A stretch of DNA of 64,000 nucleotides from Papaver somniferum (GCF_003573695.1 NC_039359.1:74476783-74540782); one strand, 5' to 3'. Positions 44,151-57,161 are shown, counted from the stretch's first letter. Notes: generated from the sequence alone by a model not told the origin. Translations and numbers: made by a program.

Positions 44151-45500
44151 ACGTATGAGTCAAGGAATTTGAATATTGTTCTAATGCCTATTTTCAGTCA
44201 TGTTTTTTTCTTATTCATATACAAAGATAAAAATCGAGGTAATATTTGGTTACTCATATTGCAAATTGTAATTTTTTTTTTTTTACATATTAAAATTCTT
44301 TTAATTAAAATTTACTAACATTCTCATAAACCCAAAGAGGCTTTTAATTTAGGATTTGTAAGACCCCAAATTTATTTATATATACACGGATTGCGCCATT
44401 TTTAAATTGTCGAAGAAATGTTATGTTCTTAAAAAAGTTAGTTTATGCGTGTGAAATTTATAACATGATATATTCTCTTGCATTTGAATATTTGTGTATG
44501 AACAGTTTATTTGCATATAAATATTTGTTAAAGCATATGAATACATTTAGTATTAGTGTTACTAATAATTTAATTGTCAAAAGGTGTGTTATGTTTGCAA
44601 AAACATGTGTTATGATATGAACTTTCGTTTTTTGTTGATGAATATCTTTTTACAACATGATTTTTTTTTTTGCATATAATATCAATATGAATTTGGACAT
44701 TTTATAATATTTTACGGAAATGAATTCCTTAATTTCAAAAAAAATTCTATAAAAGACAAATATCGGGCATATCAGGGTTTCTTGATCGTTGTCTATATGG
44801 GTGCGTAGTTATAGTGGTAGGGCTCTGTGCATAACTGATAACAGAAAAACAAAGATTAGTTTTATTAATAAGATGTATTTAAAGTGCCAAATTTTCACAA
44901 TGTAACATCAAAATTGTAGACACTCTTCTCAACTCAAATTTTTTGAATTTCACTGGGAAAGTCTCCATCAATAAAAGAGCAACGGAAGTCACACACAAAA
45001 GTAATCATTAACTTCCTCATTATTGGGCTTGTTAGATACAAAACGTTGATGAGAAAAAGTAAATATCCAACTATTTTAGCATAAGACCTAGTCAATATTG
45101 TCAAACAACTTAATAATGTTGCAATAATAATAATGCAGACTCAAGGTCAATTTTGTTCAATGTTATCAAACAACTTAATCATGTTGCAATAATGCAGACG
45201 CAACTTGATTTGGTTATGTTCAGATATGTTAGAAAATTTCTTGGTTAAACCCATTAAGCGTTGGTATGTCAAGTTTGGTTGTCATATTTTAGCTCAAAAA
45301 TCCTTAGATTGGTTCTAGTAGGGATCCTTAGATCAAGATGTCGACATAATATTTGAACATGCACTAAACTCTTAGGGTTTGTATAGATACCAAAATATAT
45401 TTGGTTAATATGGAAAGTTCAAGATGCCGACATAATGTTTGAACATGTACTAAACTCTTATTACTTAATGTTCAAAGTACTTTCCTTGGTACTCAAGGTA
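44151..45500. other. AT-rich intergenic; nothing recognised
   Basis: No supported gene. A local duplication at about 45105-45195 repeats 'tcaaacaacttaat' and 'atgttgcaataat'; another at about 45335-45460 repeats 'gatgccgacataat' with 'gaacatgtactaaactctta'. Confidence 0.3.
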
Positions 45501-47110
45501 TGATCCTGAACTGAAATATTCTAAAATATATTTTTTGATATTCAGAATTTATATCCTTTTAAATTCCCAGTGATTAAAACATATTTTTTTGTAACTAAAT
45601 TTGTTAAGTATATGTTTATGTTGGATAATATTTAGTTTTCATCTAAGAGAGATTTCGGTATAACAGCTGCACTACAGTTGGAATATTAAAAAACTGAAAA
45701 TAGGCATCTATTACACATAGTTAGTATTTTTGAATTTGAAGATTCCTTGTTGTCCAAACTACCTTGGTCATTATTAATAGTGAAGTTTGTCATTATTACA
45801 AACTTATCCCTTAGACATACAGATCTAACCGATTGTATGTGAAGCCCACTGGAGTATTCTTGTAATGCTCATTCAAGAGGAGTGTATTCTAATTAGGTGA
45901 AATCTCTTATGTGCCCTTCGTATAAAGACTTATGTGGGGATCAAAGAATCACTAGAAAGTATCGCTGGTGGGAAACTATATTCGTAACGTTCATTTAGTT
46001 TTCGATTATTGACTTGATTGACTAACGGTAGAGCTGAACCTTGATATATCTAGTTTGTTTATTATGTGATCCTTCTCTTCTGATATAATATCACTCGAAT
46101 TAGTTCAAGGATTAGGGATTTCATATTAATTATTTTGATTCAAGATCTGAAGAGATGACTTGTAATCATCCATCTTTAATAGACTTTGTTCTGTGCCTGA
46201 TCGACCACTAGTGGAATCAAGTTGTTTGTGTAGGTACTTTGAAGACTGAATATTTGAAGACTTGAATATTCCTTTTTGGTATTCTAATCTTTATGATAAC
46301 TTTGTGCACACTTGATTGACTGGGATCCGACAATTTGTTCATTTCTTAGACTTTTTATAACTTTTCGTATAAATCGGCGATATATATATATAAGTATTTC
46401 TCTTTGAGATCTACTCTGATAAGTTAGGGAACTAAGGTTGATTATTTCAATAATCTTGATCTTAGTTTATCTTAAAGATGCAAAGGAGTTTATATTGGTT
46501 AAAAGCAAGAGCCTTTGAACTCAACTATATCTCTGGTTAACTTGTTGATCTGTGATATTGATAGAGCAGTTACCAAAAATAGATTAGTCCTTTATAGTTT
46601 CGGAATACGAACCAAAGGAGTTGAGTACTAGAAATCTTCATAGCAGGTGAAACGACTTGAAATAGTGGACTCTATTTTAGGATTCACGTGCGTAACCAAA
46701 TTGGTAGTAGGTGAAGGGATACTAAATGAATTGGTAACTTGGAGTTAGTTTATTCGGTCTCAACTATACGAAGTTGGTTGTAGTATTTGTATAACATCTT
46801 AATTATGAGAGCATTCAGAAGTAAACTGGGTCCCAGGGTTTTTCCGTATTGGCGATTTCCTCGTTAACAAAATATTGTTGTGTATTTTTACTTTATTTTT
46901 CGCATTATAATTATTGTTTTAGTTATAAGTAAAGTAATATCATTGTATGTTAATCAAACACTTGGTTTGATCCCATAATTTGGTTCGCTTGCGAGCTTAC
47001 GCTATACCAAGTGTATATCTTGTTGTTGTAATCTCCTTGAAAATTCTTGTCTGAATTAAACTATACAAGGTGTATTTTTCATAGGTTAATATCGAAAAAA
47101 TTGTGGTGCT
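45501..47110 (+). mobile_element. LTR-like stretch of a Copia element
   Basis: Near 46840-46960 the sequence reads 'cagggtttttccgtattggc', 'tttcctcgttaacaaaata', then 'tttcgcattataat', a block found near the end of many plant Copia LTRs. It is followed by 'tctccttgaaaattcttg' and a possible LTR end near 47110. No coding part or partner LTR was identified. Confidence 0.35.
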
Positions 47111-47577
47111 TGGTACCCTCATATTTTCAAGATACATCAGATTATCGCTATGTTTTATAGAAAGAAAAAGGCAAACTATAAAAATGAATTCAAATCCAAA
47201 TTCTTTTTAGGCATTTTCTCAAACACATTCAAAGCATGAAATACAATATACAATTGCATGAAGATAAAACAACTTGTACTACATTTCATGATGAAACTAT
47301 TGACCATTGTATGATTTAGGATTCTTATCCAAGTTAGCAATGACATCGAACAAAAAAAAAACCTGGATGTTACAATTTAAGCTATCCTTATACAATAACT
47401 AAAATTTCAGAAAAGAAGAATAAAATAACCTTAAACATCTAAGTTTTGTTTCAGAGTTTCAAGGTTAAGTTTCATGCTTAAAAAACACTAATAAGTATCT
47501 TCAAAGATAATCATCCCGAATATTTTCACTGGGAATAAAGACAAAATGAGAGATATTTAAATTCGAAAAATTTAATT
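47111..47577. other. intergenic, left flank of the LINE
   Basis: AT-rich and non-coding; holds the left target duplication at 47578-47587 at its end. Confidence 0.35.
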
Positions 47578-47587
47578 AGTAGGTAAA

Positions 47588-50500
47588 GTTTTTGAATTGG
47601 AACCCTAAAACCACCGTCTACAACCCTAAAACTCGCCGAGAAACCACCTCACTCCATATTCCCATCACCACCACCATCATCTCGATGGGTTAGGGTGGTG
47701 CTGGGGGTTTTCTTTGTTTTGATGTTTAAGTTTTCTTCGGCTTTCCACGTTTCCATCTTGTAAACCTGTTTTTCCCTTTCTTTTATTTTGCCTTTCGTTG
47801 TTAGGTTTTCTTTTGTATATAGTCTTTTTCTTTTTCTTTTTCCTCTTGCTTTGTGTGCAATACTGGTCACTCCACTAGAAATTGCTGACGTCTGTGCTGC
47901 AAGTGTTTGTTTCCTCGCCTGAACGATGTCCACAGACAGAGGTGTAATCATTTGTCCTTTCAAGGATTTTCATGGTTGTCCAGATAGGGGAGTGGGGAGC
48001 AAGGGTTTTGTATGTTTAATCCCTCACCTGAAGATATTACATCTCTGCAACATGGAGAGAAAGAATGCTCTTCAACAGTCCATCAGAAACGACCTTGATG
48101 TGTATGTTGGTTTGGAGGAGACCTTGAGGCGTTTGAAACAATGGATGTGTTTCGACTGCATGAGTATTTAGGCCTGGAGTAGGGCGTTTAAGCACGGATA
48201 AAATGATATTAGGACTGCGACAGCTGATGGTGATGTAGTTGAAACTATTTCAGGGGTACCTCGGCCTGATTCAATTCTAGTTCAGCTGGACAGTGACGTG
48301 GAGGTTAATGTTGTGACTGTTGACGCAGTTTTTCGAGCTCCAATTCGCACTGTGAAGAGCATACCAAGAGGGTGTAGGCTGGCATTTTCTCATGCCCTGA
48401 AGGAAGCACTTTTGAAAGTTGTTGCAGAACCTAATTTGGCTAGAAATTGGGTTCGGCTGTTGTTGCTGCCTCGCTGTACGCTGCAAGTCTTCAATCCTAA
48501 AGGGAGGGAAGAACGCAAGTCTGGGAATCATAAGGCGTTGCAATAGAAACAAATTCTTCGCGCTCTAGAAATCTGGAGTGAAACCGGAGGATTACAACAG
48601 CTTGTCAGGGAGGTTTTGCAGGCAAAGCGAATTATGGGGTTTAAGGGTGGTGACGACAAGGAGGAAGACAACAGGCTAAGCTCCAATGTTTCTACCTGTT
48701 TGCACAAAGTTGCGGATGGGCATTTCACATCTGCGCTCAAAGCCATCAGCTCTTCGAGGGTAGCGCCATATAACGAAGAGACAAGGAAGGCGCTTGAAGA
48801 TAAACACCCGCTCATGCCTCCTCCATGGAAACCAACTTGCCCGCTATGTGAGACACCATTACTAGCTAAAGGAGGGACAATTCTAAGCTGTATTAAGTCG
48901 TTCCCTAAGGGGACTTCATGCGGAAAGGATGGTCTTCGGGCACAACATTTATTGGATGATTTTTGTGGAGATGGTTCTACGGTTGCTGCTGATTTGGTTA
49001 CGACGATAACAAGGGTAGTCAATTTGTGGTTAAGAGGAAGATGCCCACTTAACCTTGCGGAGTTCATTACTTCATCGCCCTTAACACCTCTCCTTAAACC
49101 TGAAAATAACATTCGTCCTACTGCTGTTGGTACAATTTGGCGTCGTCTGGTGTCCAAAGTATCCATGAAGGGGGTCGGTCAGGACATGGCATCTTACTTA
49201 CAAGATTTTCAGTTTGGGGTGGGTGTCTCCGCAGGTGCTGAGGCAATCCTACACGCTGTGAACAGGTATGTTAGTAAAAATCATGCAGATGCTAGCCTGA
49301 CTATGTTGATGGTTGACTTCACCAATGCATTTAATCTAGTTTACTAAACAACCATGCTTTTTGAGGTGCGTAATTTATGTCCATCTATATGGCCATGGGT
49401 CGAATACTTGTATGCCCAACCTACAAGACTGTATGTGGGGGATGATTATATTTATTCGTCTACAGGAGTGCAACAGGGTGACCCTCTAGGTCCTTTATTA
49501 TTTTCTTTGATGCTTCTTCGGCTTATAACAAAGAATGAACAATGTACGTTATCCTTACATGCTTGGTATCTTGATGATGGCACTATTATTAGTGACACTG
49601 CAGAAGTGGCTAAGGCACTTGCAGTTGTTCAGACAGATGGGTCTGAGATGAGACTTATTTTGAATATTCGGAAAACCGAATTTTTTTGGCCCTCTTGTGG
49701 TGACCGTAGAGATAGGTTGTTTCCTACTGGAATTTCAAGGCCGGATAAGGGGATCAAGTTATTGGGTGGTGCGGTCATCCTCGATATTGGGTTTGTGCAA
49801 GAACTTGCTATTCGAAGAGCAGAAAAGGAAGTGGGTTTAATATAGGTTTTATCCAAGCTCCATGATCCTCATAGTGAATTGCTACTATTACGTGCTTGTA
49901 TGGGCATCTCCAAGCTGCTCTTTGGGATTCGTATTTGCTACCCGGAATATACTACAGCTGCGGTAGATATCTTTGATAGAGGCTTGAGAGAGGTGGTGGA
50001 GGGTATTGTGGTGTGTGGAGGTCCTTTTTTTTGGGAGCTCCAATGGAGGTTATCTACCCTGCCTATTAGATATGGAGGCCCTGGATTATACACTGCTAAG
50101 GAGGCATCACAATATGCTTTTCTAGCATCGCGTGTGCAATCCTGGGGCCTACAAGATCATGTTTTAAGGGACAGTGGGGTAGAAGGCATGTATGACAATT
50201 TTTATAAGGCTTTGCAGATACTACAAGTAACTCTTCCTAACTATGACTTTAGCAACTTCACCAGTAAGGACGCCGCCGCCCCCTAAAGCACAAAGTAACC
50301 TGGAGAGTGCTCTTTTTGGTAAAGTAGTTAAAGACATTTATAGAGTTTACGAGCTCTCGGATAGACAGAAAGCGGTCTTTGGTTGCCTACAAGCAGCGGA
50401 TGCCCAGGATTTCTTCTTGCTATACCAATTGAGGGCCTTGGGCAGAAGATGTCACCCGTGGAGTACCGGTCCATCCTTAAATACAGGTTAATGATTCCTC

Positions 50501-51118
50501 TATACCCCTTTGATACACACTGTCCTGCTTGCATTACAGGATTTCTGGACACGTTTGGGGAACATACAGTCCATTGCAAGGTAGATCCTGGTTTTAAATA
50601 TAGACATGATCATGTGAGGGATACGTTGTATGATGTATTGTGGAGAGCTGGCATTTCAGCAAAGAAATAAGCGTCTGTCAATTTCTTGACTAACCCGCAA
50701 GGGAGATCTACACTTAGGCCAGCTGACGTTCTTATTTTTGGATGGGCTAATGGCAAACATGCATGTGTTGACCTTACGAGTATTTCTCCATTAGTGGGCA
50801 TTGGGCATGGCTCCTTTACAGTTGGCCAGGCAGCGCTGAGAGTTGCCTCAGGTAAGATAGTAAATCATGAGAAAGCGTGTATTGATAATGGACATGCTTA
50901 TATCACCTTTGCTTTTGACACTTTCGGTTTTTTGGCTCCAGATGCGGTTGGACTTCTCAAGAGAGTTCACAAAGTCATGCACAATAATGTCATGACTCCC
51001 AGTTCGACGGAGTTTGTTTTTAAAAGGATAGGTTTTGCAATCCAAAAATGGCTTGCGGCGCAGCTTGTTGCTCGCTTTCCTTCTATGTAAAAGACACTAC
51101 CCATTTATTTTTTTCATA
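47588..51118 (+). mobile_element. non-LTR retrotransposon with R2-type architecture
   Basis: AGTAGGTAAA occurs exactly on both sides (47578-47587 and 51119-51128), defining a 3.5-kb insertion. There are no LTRs and only a short T-rich 3' end with no A tail. A 340-bp leader precedes one long frame with zinc-finger-like motifs, RT, a Cys/His knuckle and a PD-(D/E)XK-like motif, and no upstream APE-type endonuclease. That order is known from R2-type elements and differs from the usual plant L1 and RTE LINEs. The copy is inactive because of stops and frameshifts. Confidence 0.85.
47926..51090 (+). pseudogene. LINE polyprotein: zinc fingers, reverse transcriptase, C-terminal endonuclease-like domain
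   Basis: About 1050 residues if intact. N-terminal Cys2His2-like motif (CPFKDFHGC, then HLKILH), then a WMCFDC pair. RT: DFQFGVGVSAGAEA, motif A LMVDFTNAFNLV, motif B GVQQGDPLGPLLF, motif C AWYLDDG (YLDD, catalytic Asp pair retained). After the thumb (LHDPHSELLLLRACMGISK) come CPAC/HTVHC, a CCHC knuckle at 50522-50578, and RPADVLIFGW then GKHACVDLT, with 14 residues between the two Asp, as in PD-(D/E)XK nucleases. In-frame stops lie near 48171, 48200, 48546, 49347, 49845 and 50670, with frameshifts near 50275 and 50410. No RNase H domain is visible. It would copy its RNA at a nicked target. Confidence 0.82.
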
Positions 51119-51128
51119 AGTAGGTAAA

Positions 51129-51229
51129 TAAATGTCAATTGTAACACAAATTGCGGTAGCATGTATTGGTGAAAGCAAGTATATTTGTCTGACCTACTGC
51201 AGCGACCACCTAACGTAAGTGATAATGAA
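51129..51229. other. right flank of the LINE
   Basis: Short AT-rich link between the LINE and the older dispersed repeat. Confidence 0.3.
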
Positions 51230-52930
51230 TACACATATATAAAGAGAAAACTTTTCATGAATCTTCATCCAAAGAAAAATTATCGAGGATGGCCACACCT
51301 TCCCGAATGATAAAGACATAAGAAACTCAAAATCCAAAAAATTACATAATGTCATCAAAGTAATCAACCAATATTCATAATTGAATGCGGTATATCCTTG
51401 TCTTCATTCTAACTACGAAGTTTTTTTATTCTTTACATTAATTGCTTGTATTACACGTCGAAAAGGAGAGAAATTAAGTACCCATCAACTTTTCGTTACT
51501 GAACCTATATAAAAAACCTCGCTTGAACTTTAATCAGGATTAAATCAAACAAGAAATATTCTTGGATAATCTCAATAAAAGATTCTTGAATAAGAATGAT
51601 TGATTAATGCACAACTTGCTTGTACTTTAATTTTAAGTATAGAGATAAAATCAATATAATACGCAAATTTAAAAGTAAAGCAAAGCACACAACATGAATT
51701 TTATTAACGAAGAAAATTGCAAAGCAGCAAAACCCCGGGACCTTGTCCAGTTTGAACACACAATATATTAAACCGCGACAAACACTACCATACCATAAGA
51801 CTTCGGTCTAGAATGTAGTTGAGAAAGAATATACCGTCCAAGCTACTATGATGTATTTTTTCCCCTACAACTCTTGATTCTCCCAAGAACTATGCACTTG
51901 ATTCCTTTATCTGGTGTCCTTTAAAACCTTAACTAGAAGTTCCTCTACCGTTTGTCATGAAGACTATCGCTACATTACCTCCAACAAGACGCCAATTGAT
52001 TTCATTTCTGATGCTAGATCAGGAGATATAAATTTATTCCTTTATTTAGACGAATTCAAATCCCCAAGACTATGGTTTATTCTAGCTCTTTAAAAGTTAG
52101 AGAGATATCTATCAACTACCTATACAAAAATATCAATTTAAATCAAAGTCCAAGATGAATTCTTATGGAAAACTTAAAAACATGATTTCAATATATAAGA
52201 GTTATATTCAATCGCTTTTTAAGTTTCCTATCAAATCTGGGTTTGATCAGTAACTCTTGAATAGCCTTATATCATACAAAAATGACCTTACAATAAGTAA
52301 GAATTATAAACAGCAAATACGGATACATATTATGAAACTACCTATCTTTTGAAGAAAGGTTGTTCTCGTGCTTCATAGATCCCTTGTGAAGTCTTTCAAA
52401 GACGAACCTTAGATCGACAAGATATTAGGTGTTCGGGGGATAACATTTGCAACAAGATACACAAGCAAGTAGGTATTGAGTTTTCAGTGGATGATGTCTC
52501 CAATGTATAGTAATCAATCAAGGTTGGATTGCTTAAGACATAAACAATGAATTTCTTGTAACCAAACTTATTTTTCGATTGTTAAATCTAAGTCGTTTCC
52601 TTAGATACAAAAATTTGTTTCCTTTGTAAGAGTTATAAGGTTCTTTTCATAGTTTAAAGTTGTGCATGCATAATTGTCATCTCAATCAAATTCTTTGAAA
52701 ATAATTACTACCTAAGGTAACTTCAAACTACTAAGAACAGATAATGTGTACAAAGAAGCAATTTTCTAGAAGAAGATCTAAAAACTTGAATCTAAAGCTA
52801 TATATATATATAAATTCTTATAAAGAACTTAAAACTTTCCATACAAATGAATTAGCGTGTAAAAAGTTTGACTTGAAAATTAAGGAAGAATAAATGAGTC
52901 CAACAACAATAGTGTATTAGGTGGGGTTAG
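51230..52930. repeat. uninterrupted copy of the older dispersed repeat
   Basis: Aligns in order with 33020-33749 and then 40693-41500, about 1.7 kb. There is no open frame of note. Because this copy lacks the LARD, it serves as the empty-site comparison. Confidence 0.7.
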
Positions 52931-53539
52931 AATTTGATGTTACATGAGACACTTTGATGGGCTTGAAATCTTGTGTGGCCACTTTATTTACTGCTATTGT
53001 GTAGCTTTTTTTTCCCCTATAGCAAGAACTTCGATGTGCGGCTTGAAATCTTGTGTATATAAACTATATATCATGCCTGCTTCTTCTTTTGCTGCAATTG
53101 TTTAATCCTGAATGGGGTTTTGCTCTATTGTTTAAAGAGAGGCATCTTATCAACCATTAAGAAAGGCATCTTTTATTCCGGCCGGAATCTGGAGGAAAAT
53201 TCACTGTCATCTTTTGTTCTGGTCGGAATCTGGCGGAATATCGACTGCCCACTGATATTTTACAGCAACCCTGTTAGTAACCGTCAAAAGGGTTTTTGCT
53301 CAACTTCAACACCAGAAGAAACCCCATCCCCATCATTTGGAAATTCAGTCAATCATTTACTACTTGCTATGCTTTTTACTTGTCCTTTCAGCTCTAGCCA
53401 ATTCCATACAAACACCCATTTGCTCGAACTTTCTAACACTGAATTCCATCCCCAATGACTAAGAAATGCACCTGTTGACTTGTGTGGCGTAATATCTCTA
53501 ATGGGTACTGCCAATTTTTACAATAACAACCTCTTTTGA
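52931..53539. other. intergenic; one unexplained open frame
   Basis: A 112-residue plus-strand frame (53120-53458) contains a short internal duplication (two diverged copies of a CGGAATCTGG-centred block at 53180-53240) but no recognisable domain. I do not call it a gene. Confidence 0.3.
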
Positions 53540-53710
53540 GATTCTTTCATTCTCTCAACAAATTCATCTGGTAAACATTTCGCGCCATTCTCCAAACCCC
53601 AAGCTAATTCCGTCATTTTTGATGCTCTAATTGTGTTTTGAAAACCAAATGAAATGTATAAAGCTGAAGATGCTTTTTGACGATTCAACCCCTCTATGGA
53701 GAAACATCAA
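53540..53710. repeat. dispersed repeat, second copy of 14580-14765
   Basis: Shares 'tctctcaacaaat', 'agctaattcc', 'tttttgatgctctaattgt' and 'gattcaacccc' in the same order and orientation. Confidence 0.65.
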
Positions 53711-54151
53711 CTGGTGAAATGGATGACTAGTCCAACCTACTACTCCTGCCCCACTGTCGTATCTTTATCTTTGAAGAGCTCTATTAGTAGGTAAGAGTAC
53801 AGATGAAAGCTCTGAAGACAGAAACTGATCACAAAATTTAGGTAGTAGGTAAACAGTGTGCTGAAAATGTTAGAAAAATATACAGATATCAAATGCAATA
53901 GTGGCAGTAACAGACTGGAAGTTTCTTAAAAAAATGTCGGAGAGTTATTTTCTAAACACACCAAATTAAGAACATTAAGCCGAGAAAAAAAACAAACAGA
54001 AACCATCTTGATATCCTTGGAATCGAATGGAAATCTAACGCATCCATGCCATAGAGTTTGTCATTAAGTTCTTGAATATGCAAATAGGAAGATCTAAAAA
54101 TAGCTAAAAAGAGACAAATGAGTTCCCCAGTTTGAAATGCAAAAACCACTT
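53711..54151. other. intergenic, perhaps 3' part of the F-box-like fragment
   Basis: The minus-strand reading contains short segments that could continue the 54152-54480 fragment, with stops. Nothing else is seen. Confidence 0.25.
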
Positions 54152-54480
54152 TTAAGTGTCCATCCATGAGGGCTGTGGTAGTACTGTTGGCATTGGCAGA
54201 AACAACATACCTGTGGCATAATATACATGTCTGTTACCCAAGCAGAGGCCTTCAAAGCTTCTTGTTTGGATATTAAATCCCTGAACCCAGTGCTTCCAAC
54301 CGAACAAAACAGCATTACATCCAACCGGACTGAAACCAAAAACTTGGATTGGTGCTGGTTTCCAGTTCTGCTCTCCTACTAAAATATCCTTGTGCATAGT
54401 TTCCAGTTGGCCTGATTGAGCACCCAAACACTCGTAGTCATTCCCATTGTTGTAATTCTAGTTTTAGCGTAACAGGCCAT
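54152..54480 (-). pseudogene. probable C-terminal fragment of an F-box-type protein
   Basis: About 90 residues on the minus strand. The segments WKPAPIQVFGFSPVGCNAVLFGW, split by small changes, and NIQTRSFEGLCLGNR, then PTVLPQPSW, resemble the C-terminal part of a plant F-box family whose members end with a Pro-rich tail. No F-box lies upstream on this strand and the start is uncertain. The family call is tentative. Confidence 0.35.
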
Positions 54481-55089
54481 GCCTTCTGACTCCCCAATTC
54501 AACTATCAAAACATACCAAACTCATCATCATCACACTCCATGCCTGGAAAATTAATCAAATTAGAATCGATGCCCATCACTTTTATTTTTCTGAACTAAC
54601 TGAAAAACAAAGTACCAAACCATTACTAGAACCTAACAGATACACACTAGAACCTTCAAATGGTTTCTCATTTGCAAGAAACTTAAAAGAGAACAAAATG
54701 ATGATTTCTAGACATAAACTGTGAATGTAAATCAGGATACGCCATCTTTAATCTCACAGGGTTTTTTCATCAGTACCAAAATCATTTATTGAATAATAGT
54801 GCATCAGTGGGAGAGACTTGTTATTGATTTTATACCATTTGGAAAAGAACTTAGGGTTTGACAGGTTAGATAACCATACCTTTGAGACTGACATAATGTT
54901 TAAGGTTTACTCATATGTAGGTACCTCCTCAGTTGTGCCTAAGAAGCTGCACTCCCTGACAATACGATCAGAGAATTGTGCTTCTGTACTCCTCCTTTGC
55001 TCAGAGATTCCTATTGACGGTTCCACTAATATGCTTTCACTTTTAGTAATGCTCAAACTTTTGAAGACTATGAGTTCACTTTTAGTGAT
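54481..55089. other. probable 3' UTR of the ligase retrocopy and flank
   Basis: Read on the minus strand, the stretch after the ligase stop is non-coding. It contains an AATAAA-type signal near 54785-54795 and a short A run near 54763. This fits a reverse-transcribed mRNA 3' end but is weak evidence. Confidence 0.35.
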
Positions 55090-57161
55090 TCAGTTATCAT
55101 CCGCTTCATCTTGGTTGTTTCCATGGTTGATCTTTTGAGCACGATACATATCAGCGACCTGACCAGACGTTGTGGCTTCCTCCGGCTTCTTGTCTTCTCT
55201 TACACGAATCAGACGTGGAAATCAGAGTGAAATGCCCTTGACTGCGCCATGGCACCAGCTGCAGCAAGATAAACAGGACTAATACTCAAATCTGCAGCTT
55301 TAACCTCCCACACCTCAGTTGGTTCAAACCATACATCTGGGTTACTTGCATCTGTAAAGCGGTAGTATGATTTCGGGTGAGGAATTACTTGACTTTGGAG
55401 ACTGGAAGAAAGCTCCTTGAGCATTTTTTCAGAAAATCCGGTGCCTATCTTGCATGTGCAATGGAATTCCTCTTTCTCGTCATCGTAACAAGCAAGAAGA
55501 AAGCCTCCATAACCAGCAGTGCGTTTTCTTCTGCCATGGTATGCTCCTATAGGAACTAAATCTAGGGAGTCTCCAATATTGTCCATATAATCCTTCTTCA
55601 GTTTCAACCAGTTGTTGGACCTCTTCGCAGGCTCATAAGTAGCTTCTGTACTTAATGTCTTGACTATCAAACCTTCACAACCGTCAACAATTGCAGTATC
55701 AAGAAAAGTCTGCATTGCTTTGAGATCGTTTGACGTTACTGCGGTCGCGAACTTAAACTCTCCTGGTACTTCCACAAATGAGTCGTAAAGATGCTTTCTA
55801 CGAACATCTAATTGCGCTTGGAGAAGTTGTTCACCATTGAGATACAATATATCAAAAGCAAAGATGCTGTTATATCATCTACGGGAACATTTTTACATGC
55901 CCGATTGCTCAGTTTCTGGAATGACAAAATTTTACTATTTTTGCGGTCAAATGCCACAACTTCACAATCCAGAACAAATGAACTTACTGATGGCTTCTTG
56001 AACCTTTGCACTGATTGAATAACATCAGGAAACTTTCCAGCATTTCTTTCAGCATTTCGACTATATATCTCAACTGAACCATCTTCCAGGTAATGTATCT
56101 GAGCACGTTCGCCGTCATACTTGTCAAAAATCTCAGACACTCCCTTTGTGGGTTTCGCTAACATAGGACTAATCGGAACACCTGGTACGAAACCACATTT
56201 ATCCGGGAGCTTCAGCACACCATCACTGAGAAGAGCACTGACAATGGTATCATATTTAGGGTGCACCGAATAGACTTGCTTTATAACCTTCGCAGCTTCA
56301 TCAATAGGGGGATCTGAAGGTGTTTCAGAATATGCAGCAGCTTGAGCCAAAACTACCAAGACAGTCTGCTCTGCCAACCCAATCCTCAACTTTGACTCCA
56401 GAAGACGAATTATATATAGAGGTTCACAATCACTAGCTGCAACAAGAAGTGCTTTGATCCTTTTTGTCTTCTGAGTCTGACTATCATTCCCTGAAATCTT
56501 TGCAGTGACACGAAATGCATCTAAAACCTCGGCAACAGTTAATGGAACAGGCTTAAAGCCAAACAGGGTAGATGGAGATGAGCGGCTTACTTTTGCTACC
56601 AAACCCAAGTCTCCAAGATTCTTGAGTTCTTTTCTAATTTGAGCTTCACTCTTTCCATAAGCTTCACTAAGTAACTTAATAATAGCAGCTTCTCCGATTC
56701 CAAGCTCAATTCCATCGTGTGCAGGATAAATCTCAGACGCTGAAAGATAAACGAAAGAAATCAAATCTCCTGGTGTAGTTGCAATTACAGTTCTAAAAAC
56801 ATTACAAAGAATATCTGTGATCACAATTCTTGATGATTTCTTTAGATATCAAATCAAGTGCTCTAGCGAGAAACACAAACGGAATTGATTCTCCGTCTTT
56901 CCAAAACGCAGCCGATTTGGGCTTGAATTCGTATCCTTTGTTTTTCAACAGAGCAATCTTTGCATCCATGTTAGCTGATTTATCTTCTTCCTTCTTGACC
57001 TCTTCTTTTACCATTTTAGGTTTCTTAGCTAGAGGACCATCTTCAAGGGTGTCTTCTGTTAGGGTTTTAGGAGAAGGAGATTGGGGTTGTTTTTTCTTTG
57101 CATTTGATCGATTACCCATGAGAAGAGCGAAGGCATTTTTGGAATGTGGTGGATCAGACAT
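55090..57161 (-). pseudogene. LIG1: DNA ligase 1 processed pseudogene (intronless)
   Basis: The product follows ATP-dependent DNA ligase 1, the nuclear enzyme that seals Okazaki fragments and repair nicks. Order: PCNA-contact-like N-terminus (NAFALLMG), DNA-binding domain (VITDILCNVFRTV, LGDLGLVAK, DCEPLYIIRLLESKLRIGL), nucleotidyl-transfer core with KYDGERAQIHYLEDG (active-site Lys) and SRNAERNAGKFPDV, then CEGLIVKTL and ATYEPAKRSNNWLKLKKDYMD, and the OB-fold end DVWFEPTEVWEVKAADLSISP. Plant LIG1 genes have many introns; this copy has none. Frameshifts lie near 56815, 55830 and 55228. A stop replaces Arg in KGISL-R-FPRL, and about 12 residues are missing before KYDGER. It is a dead retrocopy, so the functional parent is elsewhere. 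Confidence 0.9.

Noticed and set aside
47649..47963. 104-codon minus-strand frame, Lys-rich
   Set aside because: It is antisense to the pyrimidine-rich leader of the LINE, and its composition explains the openness.
48528..49166. 212-codon minus-strand frame
   Set aside because: It is the shadow of the plus-strand reverse-transcriptase frame, which has clear RT motifs.
53120..53458. 112-codon plus-strand frame
   Set aside because: No domain, no promoter or splice evidence, and an internal short duplication; probably chance.
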